Positions 1 through 13,045 of a stretch of 64,000 nucleotides of DNA are shown in pieces. The translations under genes were made by a program, and so were the position numbers. The stretch comes from Porodaedalea pini (taxonomy: Eukaryota > Basidiomycota > Agaricomycetes > Hymenochaetales > Hymenochaetaceae). Within the stretch, counting starts at the first letter, position 1; the number at the start of each line of letters is the position of its first letter. Under the pieces are notes generated by a model that was not told the DNA's origin, ran no database searches, and worked only from the letters and a program-made list of their open reading frames with translations. The stretch is taken from NCBI GenBank assembly GCA_002794775.1, contig NBAY01000024.1:310001-374000 (forward strand), in the 5' to 3' direction.

Positions 1-1210
1 AGTAAATGATGTTTTGCAACTCTGTGAAACCTAACGTCACTGTCTCTTATTTACATATGCCAGTGGTGCTGTACCAACGCTTGGTCACGGGTACACCGCA
101 GCGGACCATTCCCCACGCACCTCCGCCACTGCCTAAGAAATCAGACGTTGTAATGAACAGCCCGAAGAAACGCAGTAATTAAGGAAGCCTCGTAATGCGT
201 ACGAGGAAGATACCAAAGTAGAGTAAGCCCATACAATTCACACCTCTTTGTCGTACTCAATGGTCGCCGATTTGTGTTGTATGATCTTTAGGCCTTAGAG
301 GGTGGTGGGTTGGACACTATGCACTCAAACAGAAATTGGATATGAAGTCGGACGAACAATCTAGTATTTCCGGTGTTCCTGCCTGACAATCGGATACACT
401 ACACCCATCGTGTCCTATGCATCGTTTCTGCTCTAAACGCTCTCTCCCCACCGAGTCTAATGTAACCAGTACAAATTCCCTGTTACTTCTCTGGCGCGGC
501 GGGAGCTGGGATGACGGCAAGACGTGTGCCGGGGACACGCGCAGGGTTGAAAGACCGGTCGCAGTCCGCGTAGGCAGCACCCAAACCAAAGCCAGTGGAA
601 AGTGCTATCGGCCATGTACGTCCTGTTAGCCGCGTAGATAGTAACGAATGAGTTCATACTACTGAATATAAGGGAGGAAATTGAAGCACGTACTCCGGAA
701 GAGAATGACCGAGGCGACGACACCGACGCTGAGTCCGACACCGCTGTTACATATATGTTGTTAGCATATTCTTCGCTGTTTGGTAGAAAGAATACACACG
801 CTTTCACTACAAGATCAGCCACTGTATTTCCATTGCAAAATAAACAAGTCAACTATTAGTCCGTGTCCGTGTCGCACTGCGCGCATCGGAACTCACAGCA
901 TCTATCATACTGAAGCGTTCACGATGTCAGGTGACGCAGTTGCATGATTAAAAAAGGGGCGTGCTCACCTTCTGAGCAACGATGTTCTCGCTCGATGTTT
1001 TCGGCTCGGACATTGCGTTCGTATGTTGTGGAAGGTGTACTGGTCGTAGGGAGCAATGACGAGAGATGCGGCTGGAATAGGCATGTTAAGCTCACGATCT
1101 GGATATGGTAAGCCGGCCGACGCGTGACGTCTGTAAATCGGCGCGCTAGGGTGTCTGCTAATGAAACCGATCATTGACTCTTGTTCTCCAACCGCCATCA
1201 TCACTTTGTT
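1..1210. other. No gene recognised
   Basis: I see no convincing gene here. A short open plus-strand stretch at about 660-858 has an acidic composition (E/D-rich, then mixed), but it lacks a start, plausible splice sites or recognisable similarity. The last 100 bases must hold the promoter and 5' leader of the gene starting at 1211. Confidence 0.5.
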
Positions 1211-2896
1211 ATGGACTCGGACGACTTTGCCAGACGATTTTTTTCAGAATTGAAGACTTACGCACCAATTGTGCTTCCCACTCTCTTTATTTATGCTATC
1301 GAAAGTGGCGCGTCTTTGAAGGTGCGCAGCAATATCCTTATCGCCCTACTTCTCCTATTTTCCGTAATTGGTTTACTGACCTTGCTCATAGCTATGGCAT
1401 GCCGTGCAACAAGTCCCGCATCTCGAGAAAGAGGTCTTGCCCAACGACCCCGAGTCTAATGTCGACGCTACGCGCCAGGCTGAGATTCTCGCTACGCGTA
1501 CGACGGTCACGAGGGAAGCTCGGCGCATGAGGATCGGATATTTCATTATCGGCTTGATATTGGCCGCAATCTCGGTTTTCGAACAATACGTCACACTGAA
1601 AGGGATGCTTCATCGGTCTCAGGACGGTGACGAGCTTGAAAATTATGCTTTTGAAGAATTTGAAGAATCTGGGTTCGAAACCGAGAATTGGTACGGTTGG
1701 TACTATAATTCGATCTTTGGCCAGTTCAGTTGGGCGGAGTATTATTATGCCATCACTCTGTTCTGGCCGGCCGTAATCTTGATTACGAGGGTGAGTCTAC
1801 TCTTCGTCTCGGATACTGTTCTGGCACATCATATTTATTGTTCATCAGGCTACGTACCTGCTTTCTGGATTGATTGACAGAGCTGTACTTCGGGATGCTA
1901 AAGGCAGTAAGTCTACACTACAGCTCTTCTTTTAAAGTGCCTGACAAATGATGCATCTATAGTACCTTTTATGGTCCTTGTGATTAACGATCGTTTTAAG
2001 CCGCGCCGACCTGCTCTCATAGCCGTCACTGCAGTTCTAGCATCAACATTGCTATCTGTTGGCGCGCTTTGGTTCCGCAGCTCCATCTGTGCCACGATTC
2101 TCTTCGCGTCGCTCATCCATTTCATGGTTTCCAATATCACCACGTCTAAGGCTGTGACTTTTAAGCAGCATATCATCAGTGGTTTCTTCTTGGTGAGTTC
2201 CGTTAGTATCTGGTCTAATGATGCGCTAAGTTCTGTTTTATTCAGCTTAGTATGCTAGCTATCCTTCTCTTCAATGTCCTTTCCGTAGGAAACCCTTGGC
2301 CGATCCGCCTTTTCTACTTCGCACGACACGTCGGTGACACGAATTGGTCCGCTTTGATCTTCACATCGCTGGTGTGCATCGGACACTTCAACTTGGTATC
2401 GCTTTGCTATCGTATCGATCATACCTTTGCACGCCCGGACGAGCTCCTCGTTGGACCGCCAGATATTAAGATCGCGGTCCATAACCCAGCGGATGTACTT
2501 GGCACTCGTGTTTCGTACGCCTTCTCGCGCTTCGCATCATCCTCATCTCCGCGCCCACGCTTCGCAAAGCCGTACTTCCACACAGCGGTATGGAGCTGGC
2601 TTGCGGTGTATGCTTTGGTTGCTGCGCTCAGTGTCACTGGCTACCTCAACTGTGAGGCGGAGTCGTCGGGCTTGTTCGCGCTGTATATAGCGAGCCCAGT
2701 GATGTGCTCCTTGGTGCTTCTGCGCGCGCTGGTGCGTGGCGAGGTGAAGAGGCTGTGGTCGTATAAGGAGGATTGGGTGCGCAACCCTGCTGACGTGCAA
2801 GTTGCGCAGGGCGGGTTGGTGCTTGTGGAGAGTCGTGACCTCGAGACAAAGTCCTCCGTGCCCGAAGTGAGCGAGAAGGCTGTGCTTGAAGCGTGA
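1211..2896 (+). CDS. Multi-pass membrane protein, lineage-specific family (copy 1)
   Basis: Five exons, 1211-1321, 1392-1790, 1849-1906, 1963-2192 and 2246-2896, join in frame to give 482 residues ending at TGA 2894-2896. All introns are GT-AG (53-70 bp); those ending at 1391 and 1962 contain CTGAC branch points. I count about eight or nine hydrophobic segments, so it is probably an integral membrane protein. The cytosolic-looking C-terminus carries the family signature LWSYKEDW, seen as LWSYEEDW in copies at 14591-35899 and 44779-46283. The ATG at 1211 is chosen because the family starts with M-x(4-5)-F followed by a short hydrophobic exon. The function is unknown and I recognise no Pfam-type family. 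This copy looks intact. Confidence 0.8.
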
Positions 2897-3956
2897 ATGT
2901 TGCATTATCATCTTCAAGTTCTCCTCGATATGGACTTCTTGGACTGCTTTTGATCTTATGTAGTGAAGCTGTACATATATCGACTCTGAATATTTGACAT
3001 GTTCGCGCTTTGTTTAAATCATCGCCTTGATTTTGCAAACGAGGCTGTCATTTATACCAAGCAAGCTTAAGTCCTCTTGTTGGTACCTACCCTACGCATG
3101 GGCATTTATGCTTGACAATATGTAGTAAAAAAAGAAGTCTACAGTGGATCGAATCTGGTGATGGCCCAAAGGTTCGCGAGCCGTCTTCAGCCTCTAGATC
3201 TTCTTTCGTTGTGCGCGGCGTCCATCTGGTGAGGTCCAAACTCCTGTGGCGCCTCGGTGCTCAGCTTGTGCCATAAAGTCCTCCGATCGATCCAGTAGCC
3301 TTGGAAGGCGCTAATCAAGTCTGTGGTTACTTAATTATTATTTACTAGGCTGTAAGCCCTTGGTGTTGGCTTTCAACTTGAACTCTTCTTCACTTTCCCT
3401 CTTATCCTAATTGCTGAAACACACGTAGAAACATTTTTGTAAGTCGTTACTCATGTTCCCATCGGATTGACTCCAATGTTGGGTTGGTACTAGAAGGGGG
3501 TTGTGACTTCAATCTTTGGCCTCTTTTTATTACTCATTTGAACCTGAGGTTAGCGGGCGCCAGAAAGTACAGTAATTACCCAGAGTATGTGCACTGCAGG
3601 AGCATCTTCAAAATTCTTTCCGATATGGAGTTTCTGGACTAGCTTTCATCTATCCTATCACAGTAGCCATATTATTGCGTACAGATATTGAGAGCAGAAT
3701 GTGGGAAATGGCTATACAGACACCGCCGATGCAAGGCTGTATACACAGAGGAAAGATTCGGAAAGCAGAATGGAGAGAATCGCAAGAGCAAAAACAATAA
3801 ATGAGTAACTGTGAAGACGTACATGAAGTATCAGTCAGGAAAGCCGAAAGAAGCTGGACGAAGGTGAGGTGGTTATGAAGGCACAAATGAATGGAGGAAG
3901 GGGAAGGTGAAAATGGGATGATCCTGACAAGAAAGGAAGAAACATCTGAAGAGTAA
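2897..3956. repeat. Intergenic; duplicated 3' flank
   Basis: No gene is seen. The first 100 bases after the stop (about 2903-2990) are repeated imperfectly at about 3590-3690. Both copies contain a run reading roughly GATATGGA-CTTCTGGACT followed by a C/T-rich block. This suggests that a second copy of the neighbouring gene's 3' end once lay here. The rest shows no coding pattern. Confidence 0.4.
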
Positions 3957-5532
3957 CTATAAAATCAGAGACAAAACCAAAGCAAAAAGAGCACAAAGCC
4001 CGTCGCCGACCGCCGAATTTCTCGCTTTGAACATCTGTGGTCCCCCATCAAGCTTTGCGCCCTTCTTCATCGTCGCCATGTGACTAAAAGCCATAGGCGC
4101 GTCAATCGCGATATTGTCGAGAAGTACAACGACAGGTAGGAAGCCCTCCTCGAAGGATGCGGGTGAGCAGAGATTCCGCGAGAGAGCACGCCCGAACAGG
4201 TCAGCAACGAGTTTGGCATCAGCCTCCTTTGCCTCAACGGCAGACATGACAAGCTTCTCGACGAGAATATGTCGATGCTCCCGAGGGAATTGCAGAGAAA
4301 TGCTCTTCTGCCTCGTCGAGGTCGCGGGCAGTAAAGAACTCCTTGCAGTCCTGGGTAATCTTCCTTTCCGCCTGTTCCTTCGACATGGTCAATTTCCCGG
4401 CTGAAGCTACGTTGCAGCTAGTCCATCTCCTTTCCCGCAAATAAATCACGTCCTATACAATGAAAGTCAGCTCAACGAAAGACTACGAAACAAAAAGCAC
4501 ACGCCTGTAACATGGACTGCATACGAGACGACACATTGTTGCTCTTCGCGAGCTCCTTCATGCGGCTGAAGTAGACGTCCATGTGTCCGCGAGCTTTCGG
4601 GGTATCGAGCACCTGACCGACAGTAGTGAGGAGCATGCACAAGCTTTCAATATCCTCCTCCTCGGGTTTGTCAACATTGCTCAACAGCTTTTTTATGCAT
4701 TCGTGCATGATACGTTCCGTGAGCATCTGAAACTTGAAGAGCTCACCGATGAACTTGACGAGACCGAGGCCTTGACGCTTGGCCTTCTAAGCAGCGTAGT
4801 ATTCGTCCGAGTACAGAGCACTCTCGCCAGCCTCCTTGTTTTCTTCCTTTTCGTTGGTACCCTTAACAGCCTGATCCTCTGTCAACTTCACGAGAGCCGC
4901 CGCCGCCGCCGACTCCTTCTGCGTCCAGCCGCGCTCAAAGTCTTCATTACAGCGGTTCAGGAGGAACTTGCGGAAGAGCAGACCACCCGAGATCGGCTTG
5001 CTCTCAGCATTGCGGATACCATCATCCTGCACATTCGGACTGATCTCCTCCATCATCTTGCGGCACAAGCGAGCATACATCTCACTCCAGGCCGCATCGT
5101 CCGTCGCCCTCTCGTACACATGCCGAACGACCTGAATGAGCGTACGCGCATCCTTCTCTCTCTCGCTCTTGTTCGCCCACGCAATGATCTGGTTTGAGAT
5201 GGACTCAAAATTCTCCATAGAAAGCTTGTTGAGCAGCGAGTGGACTTTTCTGTCCACGATCTCAGGTGAGACAGGGTAAGTTGCGACCAGATGGTCCGCA
5301 GACTTCTCAAGAGGTACGACAGGTTCGAGAAAGGCAACAGCGGCAATGTCGATGGGACTTGACTTGTTGCTGAAATGTGAGCGATTGTCGCCCATAGCGC
5401 CTACACCACTCTGCCTGGAAGAGCGAACCATAAGCGATGAGTGTCCGCCTGCAAATGGCTGGCCACCGGGTCTGCCGCTCATCGATGTCAAGGGCATGAG
5501 GCGCTCTCCGAGCACTTCTGATTCCTTTTATT
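3957..5532 (-). pseudogene. Truncated eIF4G (translation initiation factor 4G) pseudogene
   Basis: The minus strand encodes the eIF4G MIF4G core (VDRKVHSLLNKLSMENF, then SEMYARLCRKMMEEISPNVQ, LFRKFLLNRC) and part of the MA3 domain (KEFFTARDLDEAEEHF, SAVEAKEADAKLVADLF). Several lesions make it non-functional. There is no long N-terminal region, since an in-frame stop lies just upstream of about 5532. CAG has become TAG at 4787-4789 inside AA-x-KAKRQ. An extra base near 4282-4287 shifts the frame in MA3. The long linker between MIF4G and MA3 is missing, and the C-terminus is aberrant. The intron at about 4450-4507 is retained, with a GC rather than GT donor, so this is a DNA-level copy rather than a retrocopy. 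A working eIF4G gene must lie elsewhere. Confidence 0.85.
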
Positions 5533-6123
5533 TTACAATATTCGTGGGAAGACACCAGCACTTTCCGCTTTCACGACGTAGAGGTAACTTGTGCAGTACT
5601 AGTGTGGTTTGTACGTAATCTAAAATAAATGCAGGGATTGCAGTGACACTGGCAACAACAAATACAAACAGACATACGGTAATGTTGCCGGGCATTGCCT
5701 CTACTCACCTTGATGAAGCTTCTTATGCTAGGCAGACCTCATACGCGGGACTACACACTCTGGAATTGTTGATCATCCAACTGATTCAAAATCACTTGTT
5801 TTCTGACTCTGACATGCAAGACAGAGGCATCGCCTGTCCATCTAGGTGACAAAAAAGGCAACTGCGACGACTCTGTGACTAAAGATGGTTTTGGTTGTTA
5901 AGGTCCTGTGCTTTAATGACCTGGGTGGGCGCTGGAAGGATTGTTGAACTTTGGCACTGCATCTGTTGTACTGCCTCGCTGATTTGGCCTATGCACTGCA
6001 CTATAAGTACGTCGCTCCCAATGCATTTTGCTCTTGGCATCCGTCCTGCCGTCTGCTGTGGACCGACAACACCCTCTTCTCCTCAGAAATTCACTCACAT
6101 GCAGATCCTTGCATCTGGTCTAG
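5533..6123. other. No gene recognised
   Basis: Open frames here are short and show no family features or consistent splice structure. Confidence 0.4.
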
Positions 6124-6938
6124 ATGGAAGAGAAACCAAAGTTGAGGACGACTTGGACACGGACACCATCAATCAATCGCTGTCTGAGACTCAATGCTTA
6201 TTCTTCACCTCGACAATGTCACCAAATCAGACCTGCGATGACCTTCCTAGCACATGCCGCACAGTCGACAAATACTTCCTCCAGCCCGCTGGAAAAGCTC
6301 TCGAGCGCAGAATTGACTGTTTCTTTTCCAAACGAAACATCCCGAAATACCCTTGACAATACAAACGAGGCTTATGATTCCTTGAACTCTCATGTCAGTT
6401 CTGTGCTTTCGCAAGCATGTGGGGAACGCCTTCTTGATTACACCATGCGCCGCTGGCATAGTAGCGTGTCTGTCAAGGATTCTTTGTTGGGAGTACTGTA
6501 CATCTACGGAGCCCAAGATATCGAGGAGCGGACAACAAACAGATACTCCAATCGTGCATGCTCATTTCTGATTCTCTCGAGTGAGTAAAGGGGCTCTACC
6601 CTATGTGGTCATTTCTAATATGTCACTGAAGCTCGTCGGACCTTGAAGTTCGAAAGGGAGCAGCCGATTGTGCTGCTCAGCTACTGCGGGACTATCACCG
6701 CCTTTACCGGCACTTTGATCTAAATGCAATTCGATGCATATTGCTTGGTGACATGATCTCTTGCGCCACTAAGTATCTATCGCATCTCTGTGGAATATAT
6801 TACAACTCAAACACTGTCGATGACTTGCTCTGTCGACTTTCGCGGTCCTTACCCTCAATGGAGATTTTGTCTGCAGATCTGGAGCTGTATCGTCCATCAT
6901 TCTTATCTTTCGCTGTGAGCATGCTATGTTCCCTTTAG
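6124..6938 (+). other. Possible gene remnant of unknown function
   Basis: Two stretches look weakly coding: 6124-6588, and about 6632-6938 after a possible GT-AG intron at 6577-6631 whose splice would need checking. The second segment contains DLEVRKGAADCAAQLL then helical, leucine-rich sequence resembling the C-terminal part of fungal-specific (Zn2Cys6-linked) transcription factor domains. No zinc cluster is visible and the frames do not join cleanly. I treat it as a doubtful or decayed gene. Confidence 0.25.
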
Positions 6939-7725
6939 CCAGCTGTCAGTGGAATCTTCCAACCATTCAGGGGACATTGATATTGCATCCACTTATTATT
7001 CCTCTACTTACCTGTGTTGGAGAAGTTCTCGGGACTCACGGCCTTCCCAGCTCTTCCAGTAGCTTCTGTCTGTCGAGTCGAGGTCTGGCATGAAGATGGA
7101 TACGATCGAAGCTGTTTGGGAAGAAAGCGTACTCGCAGCTGCTGAAGTAAAAGCCCTAATCTAAGCCGAGCCGTGTCTTTTCTCTTCATGCTGCAGTGAC
7201 CGTCTCCTCATAATTTATTAGAATAGCATATCAAGAGAGGTCGCATCTCTCGAGCACACTTACTTCCACCCTCGAAGCAGTTTTTTCTGGCCTTTCTTTT
7301 GGTCTTATATAGTGTAAAGGTTTAGGCGTAGTATATTAGAATCGTTATTTCTAGGTTATATGACCGTCTGATGTCTAATTTCCCTCCGGGTTCCCCTTAC
7401 CACCGTATTCTCCCTTTACAGCAACCTTCCAATAAAGCTGTATTGCGATGATGTTCCTTTGGACTGCAATCCACTGTACTCACGGTTCCGTATGAATCAC
7501 ACCGCCCGTCCAGTGCGCCCAAACTCAAGCGAAATGAGTCACAGCCTAGGCGATATAAGCTTGCCGTTCTTCGACAAGACAAAATAGCGAGCGCGATTTT
7601 CCTCGACGACCGCCACCACGACAGACCGACAACATTCATTTTCCTCGAGATAGTTTGAGGGATAAAGGAACGGACAGCGGCTCGAACCTGGACCCGCTGC
7701 TGACTTGCGTCGCGTCGCTGCCTCG
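6939..7725. other. Intergenic, upstream of the phospholipase C gene
   Basis: No coding sequence is supported. The last 200 bases are the presumed promoter and 5' leader of the phospholipase C gene starting at 7726. No clear TATA element stands out. Confidence 0.4.
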
Positions 7726-10700
7726 ATGACGAGCGTAAGCATGAGCACGACGCGTGGCCAATGTAACGCAAGACCAAGCCCAAGTCCGAGACAGCCATCT
7801 TTGGGGCCGACGCCCGGGAGCCGTCTACTGAAGCGTGCAGGCAACCTCCTCACCTCCGCCGGCGAGCCGTCGACGCCCGCCGTGCACGACGTTCTGGCCT
7901 CTGGATCCGGATCAGATGGCGTCGGCGTGGCAAATGCTAAAGACCGAAGAGGCGGCAGCGACAGCAGTCTGAACCTCAGCGCGTCGCTGCGTCGAACGTT
8001 GAGCGAGGTCAAGAACTCCGGTCTCGCGTTCAAGCGAAGTCTGTCTGCTGGCCGACGCGGCGTTGGCAACGGCAAGTCTAGACACGGACGCAGCTTGTCT
8101 GAGAACCTCGGTTCGGGCACGCTGCATACTCGTCACCCTCGCCGCAGCGCGACGTTCGCCACGCTCTCGCTATCGCCGGGCATCAGCGAAGGTGTGTATT
8201 CCACGAGACTGTGCTGGTCGATATATATGGTTGCTCACTGCTCTTTGGACAGCATCTCCCATTGAACCGGACGGGACAACGGCCATGGACGCACAAGCAA
8301 CGGACGCAGACGTCAAAGTTCCGCTGTTGCTCCAGGAAGGTACACCGATGACCAAGGTGTCTGCCAAGAAGAAAAAGACCGTAATCTTCCGTATCGACCC
8401 CGACGAGGGCTACGTCCTCTGGGAGTCCAAGAAATCGGGCATCAGTGTGTACATCCTTGCGCACTCTCATATTCCTCAGGCTGACTTGTAGTTCTTTACA
8501 GTCCCGATCGAAAACATCAAGGAGATTCGCTCGGGTGCTGACGCACGTTACTACCGCGAGCAGTTCCAGCTTTCTGCAGACTACGAGTCACGATGGCTCA
8601 CGCTCGTGTACATCGCCGACGGGCGGTACAAGACGCTGCACGCCGTCGCCGCAACGCCTGATGTCTTCGCATTATGGAACCGAACCCTACGCGCCTTGTA
8701 CGCCGTGCGCCAGGCGCTCATGAGCGGGCTCGGCCACGTCGAGACGCGGCAGAGCGTGTGGGAGCGGCGCTACTGGCGTGGTGCGGACGAGCAGCGCGAC
8801 GACAAGCTCGCGTTCGAGGAGGTCGAGAAGATGTGCAGGCGATTGAATCTCAATTTCTCGAAGGAGGACTTGATGCGCCGGTTCCAGGAGGCGGACGCGC
8901 AGCAGCGCGGATACCTCGACTTCAGTGACTTCCGACGCTTTGTCAGGCTTCTGAAGGACCGACCTGAGCTCACGCGGCTGTATAGAAGGCTTGCAGGTAG
9001 TAGCCCGTTTGACTTCACCGTCTTCGAAAGCTTCATGCATGTCCTTCAGAAGGTACGTTCGCATATTCTCGATTTCTACGCGTATGCGTTTTACTGACTT
9101 GCCCCTCTGCCCTTAGTCAACACTGCGTAGGCAGGAACTGGAAGTCATGTTTAGGAAGCATGCCAGTGTACCCTCGACTGCGAAGGACTTCTCACCTACA
9201 GAGTTTCCGCCTACCCCTCCTCCGACCGCTCGCGTGTCTTCATCCTTGCCTGCAACTACACCTGATCTTCAACCTTCGCAAGATGATCCGCCTCCTACAC
9301 TTGCCGTAGATGGAAGCCTATCTTCACCGACTACACCTCAACCCTCTTCCATAGATGTAGACCCTCAAGCCGCTGCTTCGCATGTTTCGTCTGATGAGAA
9401 ACCGGAAGAAAAGCAATGCGCACTCTCCGACCTCACGATGACCCTAGACGCTTTCACTCACTTCCTTCTCTCAACGGACAACTCGGCATTCTCAGATCAG
9501 ACCGGGAAGATTTGGCAGGACATGACGCGTCCTCTGCCTGAGTTCTACATCTCGTCTTCACACAATACGTACCTAGTCGGACACCAGTTGGTCGGGGTCA
9601 GCACAATAGAAGGATATATTAGAGCTTTGCTTCATAGCTGTCGAAGCGTCGAGAGTACGCTTCTCCTTAACTATGGCTCCTTCACGAGGCTAATGTGCTT
9701 ACTTACAGTCGATATTTACGATGGCGAAACTGAGCCCGTCATCTACCATGGCAAAACGCTCACCTCAAAAGTACCGCTACGCGACATCTGCCAGGCAATC
9801 GCCAAATACGCATTTGTTGCCTCTCCCTACCCCGTTATCATCTCCGCCGAGGTGCACTGCTCGCTCGCACAGCAGGACCTCGTTGCAAGTATCATGCGGT
9901 CCGTCTTCGGCGACACGCTCGTCAGTGCGCCACCGGACGGACGACCCGCAATCCAGCAGCTGCCCAGCCCGGAGGACCTCCGCGGGCGTGTGCTCCTTAA
10001 GGCGAAGAATCTGTATGTCTCGGAGAAGGGCGGTATACACGAGCACGGGGTGACGGTTAATGCGGAGTCGAGCTCGTCGGCGAGCGATGCGTCTGCAAGC
10101 GATTCGGAGTTTGTGCATGATATTACGGTCGAGCTGAAACATGAGCTGAGCAAGGCCAGGAACGTTGACGCTGTAAAAGGTGGGTTCGTTCATAATTACT
10201 AAAGGTAGCTCGAGTTCACGGCCTTTGCAGAAATCAGGGAGGAGATTCAGAAAGTGCGGAAGGTCGAACCGATAAAGGGTGAGAAATATTATCAAAATAC
10301 TGTGTACTTTACCTGACTGCGGCATTCAGAGATCAAGGAAGAACTCAACAAAGCTCGTAACCTGTACGACCGAGTCCGGCGGAAGAAGTCTCCTTCTCCC
10401 GCACCTTCCAGACGCGAAGGTCTGTCAAGCCCACCTGCCACCCCAACTCCGCAGCCTGCATCATTCCACGCCTCATCCTCCCTCGGCGTCGGCGACAGTA
10501 CGGAGCGCTCGAAGGTGAAGATGTCTTTCGCGCTGGTAGCGCTGCTCGTGTACACCGTCGGCGTCAAGTGTCGCGGATTCAACAAGAAGGAAACGTACGC
10601 GCCGGAACATGTGTTCTCACTCTCGGAGCGCACGGCAAACAAGGTGCTCAAGCAGAGTATGCTGGACCTCATCAAGCACAATCGCACTCATATCGTACGC

Positions 10701-11587
10701 ATCTACCCGAATGGAACGCGCCTCAAGTCGAGCAATTATGAGCCGCATAAGTACTGGGCGGCTGGTGCGCAGTTGGTTGCGATCAATTGGCAGACGTTTG
10801 GTAAGATCTTTAAGACTGGTATATATGTGAGATGCTGAATAATAGACAGACTTGGGATACATGATCAACCACTCGATGTTCCAGCGGAATGGTCGAGCGG
10901 GATATGTGCTCAAACCTCCTGCACTACGGTATCCGAGCAAGGAGCTCCTCACCAAACGCACTAATCACATTTTGGACCTGACTGTAAGCCTACTCTACAT
11001 TGCCCCTTTCATTATGAAACTTAAGTCTGCACCATCTGCAGATCCTTTCGGCGCAGCAGCTTCCGCGGCGGAAGGACTCGGAGGGGCGCGAGATCATCGA
11101 CGGCAGTGTCGTAGACCCATACGTTGAAGTCTCTATCCACGTACCTGACTGGGCACGCTCGCCCTTCCTGCCCGAAGGACCTTCTGTCTCCGTCTATCCG
11201 GCCGAACCTACTTCCTCTAGCTCCATTGCCACTAATAGTTCTAGCCTCGGTTCCGGTTCTGGTTCGAGCTCGGGCTCGGGCAGCGTGACGACGGCGCGCA
11301 CGACGACAGTGCGCACGGGCGTGGTGAAGAACAACGGGTTCAACCCCGTGTGGGAGGAGTCGCTGAGTCTGCCGTTCGATTGCGTAGGTGACATGCTCGA
11401 CCTGATCTTCTTGCGCATCGCGGTGCGACACGAGCGCGACGACGCATCAGACGAGCCGCTCGCTGTGTACTGTGTGTCGCTTGGCAGTCTCCAGCAGGGT
11501 TATCGCCACCTTCCGCTGCACGACGCGCAGCTCTCGCAGTACCTCTTCTCCACGCTCTTCGTGCATATCAACATCCGCAACACTTGA
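7726..11587 (+). CDS. PLC1: Phosphoinositide-specific phospholipase C (delta type)
   Basis: Nine exons (7726-8191, 8253-8444, 8502-9052, 9117-9654, 9709-10179, 10231-10278, 10330-10800, 10850-10983, 11042-11587) join in frame to 1138 residues. The order is a Ser-rich N-terminus, a PH domain (ESKKSG then IPIENIKEIRSG), EF-hand-like helices, catalytic X box with both histidines (SSHNTYLVGHQ; VIYHGKTLTSK), a charged linker (about residues 740-800), Y box (HKYWAAGAQLVAINWQTFD, then INHSMFQRNGRAGYVLKP) and a C-terminal C2 domain (VVDPYVEVSIHVP, NNGFNPVWEE). It should cleave PIP2 to IP3 and diacylglycerol at the plasma membrane. Intron 9655-9708 is 54 bp with no stop, so a naive reading would translate through it; skipping it restores VE-x-DIYDGE. 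The gene looks intact. Confidence 0.95.
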
Positions 11588-12071
11588 TTCTGATTTCGTA
11601 ATACCTTCTTGCTTCACGTTCATATCACGTCTATCATTCTGCAGTATTCACTAATTTGCTGTATTATTCGACTGCTTTCTTTCTGTAGCACCTAAAATTA
11701 GCTTTTGAATCTTTTCAAACCACACATACCATTCTTTTCCTTTTCATCGGCTCTAAGCTACGCATTGCTAACGATATGTAATCCTGTACAGCCATTGTAT
11801 CATAACTTACATCCTTCGTGCATAACTACTTAGCAAAGTAATAAGGTCGACAACAAAAAGAAGTCAATTGCAAACAAAGCTGCGAGATACATCGCTTAAA
11901 GAACAGAAGAGGAACAGATGCGGCGGTATATGAAAGGCAAAAAAAGGAGGCAGATATTGAAGAAGGACACTTGAAGAAAGATCGAAGATTGTATGTGACT
12001 ATAAATCGAGATCGAGAAGATGATCCGATGAGAAGAAGAGGGATACAAGGTAGTAAGATGAGATTCCATCT
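11588..12071. other. Intergenic between convergent genes
   Basis: This is the 3' flank of the phospholipase C gene and of the minus-strand gene ending at 12072. It is T-rich then A-rich, with no coding signal. Confidence 0.4.
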
Positions 12072-13045
12072 TCACTTCGGAGGTGGCGTTCGCGGACCTA
12101 GCAAGCTTCGTAAAAAAATAGCCTGAATAAAGACAAATAAATAAGAACAACTCACCAAAGAGACCATCGTCTTTCGGAGCAGGAGCAGGAGCAGGCATAG
12201 GCGCTGCAGCTGTGCCCATCCTCTGCTGAGGGGTCAACAAGGGGTTCGCTGCAATCCGTCATCTTCCATCAGTACATTGGAGCACAAAACAAAACAAAAA
12301 GAGAAAGAAAGAAAGAAAAGACATCAAGTCAGAGCAGAGTGAAAGATGGGACGCACGCTTCCACTGCGCCCAAGCGGGCATCTGCGGCGAAGGCATCATG
12401 GGTGCGGGAGCGGCGGCGATCTGAGGCGGCGGGGCGGATTGAGCCTTGTGCTTCGGACGGCGCGGCTCGTGCCGCACGATGGTGCGCCAGGCGGGCGGAG
12501 CGGGTTCACGCGGTGCGTCTTCAATCGTGGGCTGTGGGGGAGGTGCAGGCAGCGCTTCCGGACCCTGTTATTCATACGAAGGACCAAGTAGAGGTTAATG
12601 ATTGTGTGAAAAAATGAAAGAGCCGGAGTGTATGCGTGTACGCACCTTCGGCATCCAGTCAGGCGTGTATTCCCCTCCAGCTCCATGCTTCGACTTTACA
12701 GCCATGAGCTCGGCGATCTCACTATCGAATGCAAAGAATACGACAGGACCAGGACATTAGTCAGCCTTTGAGTCTTGACGATTTGCGCCGAAATAATTTC
12801 CGACAGAGACTCACTACTGCAGCTGCCGCCGCTCATCGCGCAGCTGACCGACCTCCTGTAGCAAGATGCGCACCTCGTTCGCAAGCGCCTTGGTAAAGTC
12901 ATTCATATGCCTGAAAGACGAGAAAGAGACAAACGAGCAGTCAGTTCAGTCAGTTCAAAGATGCTTTACGAGAGGAATCTGGACATAGCGAGCGAACCGC
13001 GTACTTTGGCGGAGCCGTAGGGCCACCTCTCTTGCCACCGTTCAT
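12072..13045 (-). CDS. Small coiled-coil, proline-rich protein of unknown function
   Basis: Six minus-strand exons (13005-13045, 12815-12910, 12646-12721, 12357-12564, 12156-12248, 12072-12097) splice in frame to 179 residues, starting MNGGKRGGPTAPPK and ending GPRTPPPK. Residues of roughly 15-55 form a helical, coiled-coil-like stretch (NEVRILLQEVGQLRDERRQL, then YEIAELMAVKSKHG). This is followed by GEYTPDW and a long Pro/Ala-rich tail. All introns are GT-AG. The unbroken frame across five introns and the strong codon pattern argue for a real gene. I believe similar uncharacterised proteins occur in other Agaricomycetes, but this is from memory. Possible roles (scaffold, chromatin or vesicle adaptor) cannot be read from the sequence. 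Confidence 0.75.

Noticed and set aside
457..852. Minus-strand open frame of 131 codons
   Set aside because: No family features, low-complexity composition and no splice structure; it overlaps another open frame on the opposite strand.
5895..6356. Plus-strand open frame of 153 codons
   Set aside because: Composition (Cys/Trp/Met-rich start) and lack of family features or splice support make it unlikely to be coding.
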